From the NCBI GenBank assembly GCA_002399225.1, contig DHDF01000087.1, positions 1,996 through 14,785 on the forward strand: a stretch of 12,790 bases of DNA. The letters run 5' to 3'. This document shows positions 7,521 to 12,790 of this stretch, piece after piece (position 1 is the stretch's first letter; each line of letters opens with the position of its first letter). The position numbers and the translations under genes are program-made. The DNA is from a bacterium UBA4883 (GTDB lineage Bacteria > Bacillota > Clostridia > Oscillospirales > Acutalibacteraceae). Under the pieces are notes generated by a model that saw nothing but the letters and a program-made list of their open reading frames with translations, made no database searches and had not been told where the DNA came from.

Positions 7521-7620
7521 CCTTATCAAGAGTGACGGAGGGAACAGGCCCTGTGATGTCCGGCAACCTGCTTTGCGGAAAGTAAGGTGCCAAATCCTGC
7601 GGGAGAACCGAAAGATGAGG
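7521..7620 (+). promoter_or_regulatory. SAM-I riboswitch (S-box) controlling metK
   Basis: P1 is formed by CCTTATC (7521-7527) and GATGAGG (7614-7620), one T-G wobble. Between them are the S-box hallmarks: AAGAGTGACGGAGGGA (7528-7543), GGCCCTGTGATGTCCGGCAACC (7548-7568), AAGGTGCCAAATCCTGCGGG (7584-7602) and AACCGAAAGATGAG closing. SAM binding should stabilise P1 and permit the terminator that follows, lowering metK when SAM is plentiful. This is the classical product-feedback arrangement in Firmicutes. Confidence 0.96.
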
Positions 7621-7631
7621 TGGGCTATTTG

Positions 7632-7659
7632 GCCGTCCGGTTTTCCGGACGGCTTTTTT
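7632..7659 (+). terminator. Terminator of the SAM-I riboswitch
   Basis: A perfect 9-bp stem GCCGTCCGG (7632-7640) with CCGGACGGC (7645-7653), a TTTT loop and a six-T tail begin 12 bases after the aptamer. GTCCGG of the 5' arm repeats a word in the aptamer core (7558-7563). A G-rich stretch just after P1 (GGGC, 7622-7625) can pair with GTCC of the 5' arm and is a weak antiterminator candidate. Confidence 0.92.
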
Positions 7660-7664
7660 ATTTT

Positions 7665-7680
7665 GCCGCCGAACGGCGGC
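7665..7680 (+). other. Extra GC hairpin between riboswitch terminator and metK ribosome binding site
   Basis: GCCGCC (7665-7670) and GGCGGC (7675-7680) form a perfect 6-bp stem with a GAAC loop, 9 bases before the metK Shine-Dalgarno AAGGAGG (7690-7696). There is no T-run, so it is not a terminator. It could protect a processed metK mRNA end or compete with the terminator; neither is shown. Confidence 0.55.
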
Positions 7681-7709
7681 TTAGAATGCAAGGAGGTTCT
7701 TAAAAACAT

Positions 7710-8894
7710 ATGGCAAAACACTTTTTTACTTCAGAATCTGTTACAGAAGGACATCCCGACAAAATATGCGATCAGATCGCAGATGCCATCCTGGATGCAA
7801 TTATAGCACAGGATCCGAATGCGCACGTCGCCTGTGAAGTAACGGCAACCACGGGGATCATCCACGTTATGGGAGAAATTTCTACCAACTGCTACGTTGA
7901 TATCGCCGCCATTGCGCGCCAAGTTGTAAAAGAGATCGGCTACGACAGCCCGGAATGTGGCTTTGACGGAAACACCTGCGGCGTTTTAACTTCGATTGAC
8001 GTACAGTCGCCCGACATTGCGATGGGAGTCAATCGCTCCCTCGAGGCAAAGAATGGCGCGGCAGATGAGGACGATCTGATTGGAGCCGGGGATCAGGGGA
8101 TCATGTTTGGCTATGCCTGCGATGAGACGCCGGAGCTGATGCCGCTGCCGATTTCACTGGCGCACAAGCTTTCTAAGCGGTTGAGCGACGTTCGAAAGAC
8201 AAAACTTATCCCTTACCTCAGGCCGGACGGTAAAACGCAGGTCACGGTGGAATACGAGGGGGATCGCCCGGTCCGCGTAGACACAGTTGTAGTTTCAGCT
8301 CAACACAGCGCAGAGGCAAAACTGGAGCAGATTCGGAGCGATATTCTGGCACATGTCATCCATGCTGCTATCCCTGAAAAATGGCTGGATGAAAAGACAA
8401 AATACTATGTCAATCCGACTGGACGGTTTGTCATCGGCGGGCCCGTCGGAGACAGTGGATTAACCGGAAGGAAGATCATCGCAGACACCTATGGCGGTTA
8501 TGCGCGCCATGGCGGCGGAGCTTTCTCCGGAAAGGATCCGACGAAAGTGGATCGTTCTGCCTCCTACGCGGCGCGCTATGTAGCAAAGAACATTGTGGCA
8601 GCCGGGATTGCCAGAAAATGCGAAGTGCAGCTTGCCTACGCGATCGGTGTGGCAAGACCGGTTTCCATCCGCGTCGACACGTTTGGGACCTCAAACTTCT
8701 CTGACGAAGAGCTTGCCGGCGTTGTGGGGAAGGTCTTTGACCTGAGACCCGGTGCCATTATCCGTAGCCTTGACCTTCGTCGCCCGATTTACCGTTCGGT
8801 TTCCAATTACGGTCATATGGGCCGGGAAGACCTTGGCGTTTCCTGGGAAAAGCGGGACCGCGTCGGTGCCCTGCGGGCTGCTCTGAAAAAATAA
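7710..8894 (+). CDS. metK: S-adenosylmethionine synthetase
   Basis: This cytoplasmic enzyme makes SAM from methionine and ATP with release of phosphate and pyrophosphate. The 394-residue protein has the normal length and all signatures: [16 protein letters not shown] (7-22) with catalytic His15 and Asp17, the [12 protein letters not shown] hexapeptide region (125-136), and the glycine-rich [17 protein letters not shown] loop (268-284) that binds triphosphate and metals. The ATG at 7710 follows AAGGAGG (7690-7696) by 13 bases, slightly long but the only candidate, and [11 protein letters not shown] is the typical N-terminus. It is transcribed from its own promoter through a SAM-I riboswitch, so it is regulated by its product. 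A terminator-like hairpin follows 14 bases after the stop. Confidence 0.98.
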   Translation: MAKHFFTSESVTEGHPDKICDQIADAILDAIIAQDPNAHVACEVTATTGIIHVMGEISTNCYVDIAAIARQVVKEIGYDSPECGFDGNTCGVLTSIDVQSPDIAMGVNRSLEAKNGAADEDDLIGAGDQGIMFGYACDETPELMPLPISLAHKLSKRLSDVRKTKLIPYLRPDGKTQVTVEYEGDRPVRVDTVVVSAQHSAEAKLEQIRSDILAHVIHAAIPEKWLDEKTKYYVNPTGRFVIGGPVGDSGLTGRKIIADTYGGYARHGGGAFSGKDPTKVDRSASYAARYVAKNIVAAGIARKCEVQLAYAIGVARPVSIRVDTFGTSNFSDEELAGVVGKVFDLRPGAIIRSLDLRRPIYRSVSNYGHMGREDLGVSWEKRDRVGALRAALKK

Positions 8895-8908
8895 TCCAAT
8901 CAAAATTC

Positions 8909-8944
8909 CGCCTTGGCACATAGAATGTGCTGGGGTGATTTTTT
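8909..8944 (+). terminator. Terminator-like hairpin after metK that contains the next gene's ribosome binding site
   Basis: Bases 8909-8921 pair with 8925-8937 (13 pairs, four of them wobbles, AGA loop), with a strong inner core GCACAT/ATGTGC, followed by six T's (8939-8944). It fits an intrinsic terminator for metK. The 3' arm includes GGGGTG (8932-8937), which is also the only Shine-Dalgarno-like sequence for the ATG at 8945, and the T-run is its spacer. Confidence 0.65.
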
Positions 8945-9280
8945 ATGTTGAACCTCATCGCAAAAGTCGTCTTTGCTCTCTTTGCAGTTTTGGGTCTGGT
9001 GGAAATGTTTCGCCGGTTCCTCTTCTGGCTCCTGAGGACGAAAAACCCGGGAAAATTTTATCTGATTGTTTCTATCCGCGGCCATGAAGAAGAAGCAGAA
9101 CTAATTTTAAGAAGTGCATGCGAACGGCTTAAGTGGCTCCCAGACCGTCACGCGGAAATGATTCTGGTGGATTCCGGAATGGATCAGGAAACCAGAAAAA
9201 TCTGTGAAATGGCATGCTGCGATCTGCCTGAAATCCACTTTTGCCGCCCGGATGAAATGAATTGGCTTCTCAGCCAATAA
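8945..9280 (+). CDS. Small single-pass membrane protein, conserved-looking, function unknown
   Basis: I do not recognise a named family. The 111-residue protein has one hydrophobic segment at about 3-30 (LIAKVVFALFAVLGLVEMF), a basic RTK stop (31-33), then a soluble part of about 75 residues with IVSIRGHEEEAELILRSA (41-58) and ILVDSGMDQETRKICE (73-88), a pattern that looks like a folded alpha/beta domain. Two cysteines are adjacent (91-92). The soluble part should be cytoplasmic by the positive-inside rule. The ATG at 8945 has GGGGTG (8932-8937) 7 bases upstream, but that site is inside the terminator-like hairpin, so expression may depend on readthrough from metK and opening of the stem. recD2 has its own promoter just downstream, so a shared operon is not implied. 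Confidence 0.72.
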   Translation: MLNLIAKVVFALFAVLGLVEMFRRFLFWLLRTKNPGKFYLIVSIRGHEEEAELILRSACERLKWLPDRHAEMILVDSGMDQETRKICEMACCDLPEIHFCRPDEMNWLLSQ

Positions 9281-9281
9281 T

Positions 9282-9310
9282 TTGCAAATACATATCGGAT
9301 CGATTATACT
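9282..9310 (+). promoter_or_regulatory. Putative sigma-A-type promoter of recD2-comF
   Basis: TTGCAA (9282-9287, 4 of 6) and TATACT (9305-9310, 5 of 6) are 17 bases apart, starting one base after the preceding gene's stop codon. The predicted leader is about 30 bases and includes the GAGGG ribosome binding site (9335-9339). Confidence 0.6.
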
Positions 9311-9346
9311 AAAAAGCAGATTATATGGAAACAAGAGGGAAGTTGC

Positions 9347-11563
9347 ATGGCGGAAACAAAGCTTCTGGAAACGACCGGGACGGTAGAGCAGATCATTTTT
9401 CGGAACGAGAAGAACGGATATGCGGTGATCGAGCTCAACAATGGGGAAGAGCTGATCACTGCAGTAGGAAACCTTCCGTTTGTCGACGTCGGCGAAGAAC
9501 TGCACCTGGTTGGGAACTGGGTCACCAACCAGACTTATGGAGAACAGTTTCAGGTGGAAGCTTTTGAACGCTCCAGGCCGGCAAACGAGGCGGCCATGCT
9601 GAAATATCTGTCTTCCGGCGCCGTGAAGGGGGTTGGCCCTGCAACAGCGCAAAAAATCGTGAAACTGTTTGGTAAAAGCTCACTGGATGTCATGGAAAAC
9701 GAGCCGGAAAGGCTGTGTGCCATACGCGGTGTCACAAAGGCCAAGGCAGAAAAGATCAGTGAAGAGATGAAAAGGCTGGGTGGTATTCGGGAAATGATGG
9801 TACAGCTCGGCGGATATGGGATTTCTCCGGAAGAGGCGGTGCGCGTCTGGAAATGTTTCGGCACACAGTCCGTCGACCGGGTCAAAGAAAATCCCTATTG
9901 CATTTGCGAGGGCGAAACAAACATCAGTTTTGATCGGGCGGATCAGATTGCAGCTTCGCTTGAGCGCCCTCAGGACGACCTCTGCCGGGTGCGCGCCGGA
10001 ATTCTTCATGTGATTCGGCATAATCTTGGCAACGGCCATACCTGCCTTCCTGCGGACAAGCTGACTGCAACGGCTGCACGGCTTTTGGGAGTGGACCGGG
10101 AACTGACCCATGATGTGCTGGAAGACCTGAAAGCGGATACTTCAGTGGTTTCCTGCGTCTTCAAAGACCGGGAATTCATTTTTCTGCCCGAACTTTACCG
10201 CTCTGAGCTTTATTCGGAGGAGCGTGTGAAAATGCTGCTGCGCTTTCCTGCTCCGCCCATTTCTGGAATTGACAACAAGATCAAAGAAGTTGAAAAAGAG
10301 CTTGGGATCCAGTATGCGGAAGGGCAGAAGCAGGCCGTGCGGGAGGCTCTGTCCAAAGGAATTCTCATCCTGACAGGCGGTCCCGGCACTGGAAAAACCA
10401 CAACGCTGAACGTGATCATCCGCTTGCTGGAATGCAGCGGAGAAAAAGTTCTGCTGGCAGCGCCGACCGGAAGAGCCGCTAAACGGATGTCGGAGCTGAC
10501 AGGGCGCGAAGCAAAAACGATCCACCGTCTGCTCCAAGTGGAATGGGATGAAAACGATCATCCGGTCTTTGCAAAAAACGAAAAAAACCTTTTGGAATGT
10601 GATGCTTTGGTTATCGATGAGCTGTCGATGGTCGACACCTCTTTATTTGAAGCACTGCTGCGGGCTCTGCCACTGGGGCGAAGGATGATTTTGGTTGGCG
10701 ACAGCGACCAGCTTCCTTCCGTTGGGCCAGGAAATGTTCTGGGAGACCTGATTGCCTCCGGTCTTTTGCCGGTCGTGCGGCTTCGGCAGGTGTTCCGCCA
10801 ATCCATGCAGAGTTTGATTGTTCGCAACGCCCACCGGATTGTGGCAGGAGAAATGCCGGATTTAAAAGCCAGAAGCGGAGATTTTTTCTTTTTGCCCTGC
10901 GACAGTCCGGCAGCAATCAGCGCGACGATTGTGGACCTGTGCAACAGGCGCCTGCCCGCAAGCTACGGGTTTTCCGCGATGACCGACATTCAGGTTTTGT
11001 CACCGTCGAGGAAAGGCGAACTTGGGACGCAGGAACTCAATAAAAAGCTGCAGCAGACACTCAATCCTCCGGACAGCCGGAAAAAGGAACTCCGCGTGCA
11101 TGGTTTCCTGTTCCGCGAAGGCGATAAAGTCATGCAGATCCGCAACGACTACAACCTGCCGTGGACCCGTTCGGATGGTTCCGTGGGGGAAGGCGTGTTT
11201 AACGGAGATCTCGGCGTAATTTTGGAAATTGACCGCCGTGCTTCCGTGATTTCGGTTCGGATGGACGAACGGGTGGTAACTTATGAAGCGGAGACTGTGG
11301 CGGAGTTGGAGCTTGCCTATGCGATGACAGTTCATAAAAGCCAGGGGAATGAATTCCCCGCCGTTGTCATTCCTATGTTCCGCGGCGCACCGCAACTGGC
11401 TTACCGCAATTTGCTTTACACCGCCGTCACCCGTGCCAAATCTTTGCTGATTCTTGTCGGTACGCCGGAAACCGTTCGTACGATGGTAAATAATAACCGT
11501 AAAACGAAACGATATACAGGTTTTTATTATCTGTTGATCGGGGGCCAGGAGAATGAGTCTTAA
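9347..11563 (+). CDS. recD2: RecD2-type SF1B DNA helicase
   Basis: RecD2 is a 5'-3' DNA helicase found in bacteria without requiring RecBC, linked to DNA repair and replication-fork maintenance. The 738-residue length is normal. The N-terminal part (1-75) is an OB-like region, and a helix-hairpin-helix region covers about 85-200 (VKGVGPATAQKIVKLFG, 93-109). The helicase core follows: Q-motif-like EGQKQAV (325-331), Walker A GGPGTGKTT (344-352), APTGRAAKR (372-380), Walker B VIDELSMVD (422-430), motif III GDSDQLPSVGPG (451-462), the late SH3-like insertion region, motif V-like MTVHKSQGNEF (660-670) and motif VI YTAVTRAKS (691-699). All catalytic motifs appear intact. The ATG has GAGGG 7 bases upstream. 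Its 3' end overlaps comF by 11 bases, indicating a shared mRNA. Confidence 0.95.
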   Translation: MAETKLLETTGTVEQIIFRNEKNGYAVIELNNGEELITAVGNLPFVDVGEELHLVGNWVTNQTYGEQFQVEAFERSRPANEAAMLKYLSSGAVKGVGPATAQKIVKLFGKSSLDVMENEPERLCAIRGVTKAKAEKISEEMKRLGGIREMMVQLGGYGISPEEAVRVWKCFGTQSVDRVKENPYCICEGETNISFDRADQIAASLERPQDDLCRVRAGILHVIRHNLGNGHTCLPADKLTATAARLLGVDRELTHDVLEDLKADTSVVSCVFKDREFIFLPELYRSELYSEERVKMLLRFPAPPISGIDNKIKEVEKELGIQYAEGQKQAVREALSKGILILTGGPGTGKTTTLNVIIRLLECSGEKVLLAAPTGRAAKRMSELTGREAKTIHRLLQVEWDENDHPVFAKNEKNLLECDALVIDELSMVDTSLFEALLRALPLGRRMILVGDSDQLPSVGPGNVLGDLIASGLLPVVRLRQVFRQSMQSLIVRNAHRIVAGEMPDLKARSGDFFFLPCDSPAAISATIVDLCNRRLPASYGFSAMTDIQVLSPSRKGELGTQELNKKLQQTLNPPDSRKKELRVHGFLFREGDKVMQIRNDYNLPWTRSDGSVGEGVFNGDLGVILEIDRRASVISVRMDERVVTYEAETVAELELAYAMTVHKSQGNEFPAVVIPMFRGAPQLAYRNLLYTAVTRAKSLLILVGTPETVRTMVNNNRKTKRYTGFYYLLIGGQENES

Positions 11564-12221
11564 AAAAATTTTGCTGTTCTGCCTGGAACTGCTTTTTCCT
11601 CCCCGCTGTGTTTTCTGTGGCAGGGTGATTGCCCCTGGGACAAAAATCTGCCGGGCCTGTGCTGAAACGATCACACCGGTCAACACATTCCGCTGCATGA
11701 ATCTTCCCGGCACAGGACAGAATATTCCATGTGGCATTTTGTATCCCTATGAAGGTCCGATACGCGATTCCATCATCCGGTTTAAATTTTATGGAGAAAA
11801 AGAAAATTCTGATTTTTACGCAGAGCAACTCGCCAAGCTGATTCAAAGCCATGCTCCCGTACCGGATCTGGTGACGGCCGTTCCGATCTCTTCCCAACGA
11901 AAAAAAAAGAGGGGCTATAATCAGTCAGAGCTGATTGCCAGAAAAACAGCCGAGACGCTGGGCCTGCCTTACGCGGAATGTCTGAAGAAAATCCACGACA
12001 ATCGGGAACAGCATCTGCTGCCGCGTTCGGAGCGGATCAGAAACGTGCGGGGAGTTTACCGTGCTGTTGAAGAAGAGGCCAAGGGCAAAAAAATTTTGCT
12101 GATCGACGACATCATCACCACCGGCTCCACACTTTGCGAGTGCTGCCGGGAATTGCTCCGGGGAGGTGCCAAAACGGTTGTCTGCGCCGCCGTTGCTCAG
12201 GTCGACAAAACAACCTGTTGA
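11553..12221 (+). CDS. comF: ComF family phosphoribosyltransferase-like protein
   Basis: ComF-type proteins have an N-terminal zinc-binding segment and a PRTase domain and are needed for natural transformation in several bacteria, where they act in the cytoplasm on incoming single-stranded DNA; in non-competent species the role is unclear. The 222-residue protein shows LLFPPRCVFCG with Cys19 and Cys22, then CRAC with Cys33 and Cys36, a likely zinc site. It continues with RDSIIRFKFYGEK (71-83), RGYNQSELIARKTAE (120-134) and the PRPP-loop motif ILLIDDIITTGST (181-193). The ATG lies inside the end of recD2 (11-base overlap). AGGAG is only 1 base from it, while a GGGGG run (11540-11544) is at 8 bases; translational coupling is likely. 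Its TGA stop lies in the -35 box of the next promoter. Confidence 0.92.
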   Translation: MSLKKILLFCLELLFPPRCVFCGRVIAPGTKICRACAETITPVNTFRCMNLPGTGQNIPCGILYPYEGPIRDSIIRFKFYGEKENSDFYAEQLAKLIQSHAPVPDLVTAVPISSQRKKKRGYNQSELIARKTAETLGLPYAECLKKIHDNREQHLLPRSERIRNVRGVYRAVEEEAKGKKILLIDDIITTGSTLCECCRELLRGGAKTVVCAAVAQVDKTTC

Positions 12222-12246
12222 AATCGGATAGGTTTTATTTTATAAT
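12218..12246 (+). promoter_or_regulatory. Strong sigma-A-type promoter of the MreB-like gene
   Basis: TTGAAA (12218-12223, 5 of 6) and a perfect TATAAT (12241-12246) are separated by 17 bases. The -35 box contains the TGA stop codon (12219-12221) of comF. Transcription should begin near 12253. Confidence 0.87.
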
Positions 12247-12265
12247 AGGCACGTGAATTTAAGTC

Positions 12266-12289
12266 CGTGTTCATTTTGAACGCGTTTTT
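12266..12289 (+). terminator. Terminator-like hairpin in the leader of the MreB-like gene
   Basis: CGTGTTC (12266-12272) pairs with GAACGCG (12278-12284), seven pairs with one wobble and an ATTTT loop, followed by five T's (12285-12289). It lies between the promoter and the Shine-Dalgarno of the MreB-like gene. It may end the recD2-comF transcript with partial readthrough from the new promoter, or act as an attenuator. GCACG (12249-12253) can pair with CGTGT (12266-12270) and would disrupt it. Confidence 0.55.
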
Positions 12290-12310
12290 AATAAGAATGG
12301 ATGTGATTTT

Positions 12311-12790
12311 TTGGCGGGAACCGATTTGGCAATTGATCTTGGAACCTCCATGACAAAAGTATATCTTGATGGCAAAGGAATCGTCCTGAATGAGCCGTCC
12401 GTCGTGGCGGTGAACGTTGAGACCGAGGAAGTGGTTGCAACAGGGAGCGAGGCTTATTCCATGATCGGCCGGACTTCCGATAAAATAAAAGTCTGTCTGC
12501 CTTTGGAAGGCGGCGTAATCTCTGACTTTGACCTTGCCCAGTACATGATTGGAGCCTATTTGAAAAAAGTCAGCCAGAACCACGTTGTAATGCCCCGCGT
12601 TGTGGTCAGCGTCCCCTGCAAAATCACCGAAGTGGAAAAGCGTGCGGTTGTGGACGCGGTCAGCGCTTCCGGCGTGAGAAAAATTTGCCTGATTGAAGAG
12701 CCTGTGGCAGCGGCGCTGGGGGCGGGAGTCGATATCTCACAGCCGCACGGGACTCTGGTCGTTGACATCGGCGGCGGCACGACGGATATG
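12311..12790 (+). CDS. MreB-like bacterial actin homologue, 3' end cut by window edge
   Basis: MreB-family proteins form membrane-associated filaments that organise lateral cell-wall synthesis. Only the first 160 codons are visible. Phosphate-1 loop AIDLGTSMTKVYLDGKGIVL (7-26), the NEPSVVAV stretch (27-34), EGGVISDFDLA (66-76), VVVSVPCKITEVEKRAV (97-113), LIEEPVAAALGAG (127-139) and phosphate-2 loop VVDIGGGTTDM (150-160) match the family. I choose TTG at 12311 as start: the frame has a stop at 12260, no in-frame ATG or GTG lies between, GGATGTG (12299-12305), close to a perfect Shine-Dalgarno, is 5 bases upstream, and the N-terminus then aligns with MreB. Usual MreB has GTANT in loop 1 and GGGTTE in loop 2; here GTSMT and GGGTTD. 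It could be mreB, mbl or another paralogue. Confidence 0.9.
   Translation, partial: MAGTDLAIDLGTSMTKVYLDGKGIVLNEPSVVAVNVETEEVVATGSEAYSMIGRTSDKIKVCLPLEGGVISDFDLAQYMIGAYLKKVSQNHVVMPRVVVSVPCKITEVEKRAVVDAVSASGVRKICLIEEPVAAALGAGVDISQPHGTLVVDIGGGTTDM

Noticed and set aside
9107..9652. A 181-residue minus-strand frame across the small membrane protein gene, the recD2 promoter and recD2.
   Set aside because: It crosses an intergenic promoter region and two opposite genes, with no recognisable domain.
11000..11737. A 245-residue minus-strand open frame opposite recD2 and comF.
   Set aside because: It is antisense to two well-supported genes with clear motifs; its length follows from the codon bias of the sense strand and no family is recognisable.

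Overview
The window looks like ordinary chromosome of a Gram-positive Clostridia-type bacterium, probably Oscillospiraceae/Ruminococcaceae-like. This rests on the EF-Tu sequence, an S-box (SAM-I) leader before metK, an FMN-riboswitch-controlled ribU, a recD2-comF pair, strong purine-rich ribosome binding sites, and sigma-A-type promoters with 16-17 bp spacers. I see no phage, transposon, CRISPR, tRNA or rRNA. The placement is inferred from family resemblance, not from a search.

Layout, left to right. (1) The 3' end of tuf (EF-Tu) runs rightward into a clear intrinsic terminator. (2) Convergent to it, on the minus strand, is a two-gene polyphosphate operon: a Ppx/GppA-like protein with a C-terminal HD domain, then ppk1, joined by a GTGA start/stop overlap. 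(3) A divergent region leads to a plus-strand gene for a membrane-anchored CapA-family protein. (4) A 424-base stretch without a gene holds a strong promoter, a complete FMN riboswitch with its own terminator, and a second complete FMN riboswitch next to the ribosome binding site of ribU, the riboflavin ECF-transporter S component. (5) metK follows its own promoter, SAM-I riboswitch and terminator. (6) A small conserved-looking membrane protein of unknown function has its ribosome binding site inside a terminator-like hairpin. (7) recD2 and comF overlap and read rightward from a recognisable promoter. (8) The 5' end of an MreB-like actin homologue, starting at TTG, runs off the right edge; its leader carries a terminator-like hairpin.

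How they work together. The window is dominated by RNA-level control. RibU imports riboflavin, the FMN precursor, and is predicted to be shut off by FMN at two successive points, first by transcription termination and then by blocking translation initiation. MetK makes SAM and is predicted to be shut off by SAM through termination. PPK makes polyphosphate, and its operon partner would be expected to degrade it or sense related nucleotides, but that partner's phosphate-binding loops are strongly altered while its HD motif is intact. RecD2 and ComF belong to DNA repair and DNA uptake/recombination respectively.

The observations most worth following up are the tandem FMN riboswitch with two different apparent output modes, the altered Ppx-HD protein, and the hairpin that appears to combine terminator and ribosome-binding-site sequestration upstream of the small membrane protein.
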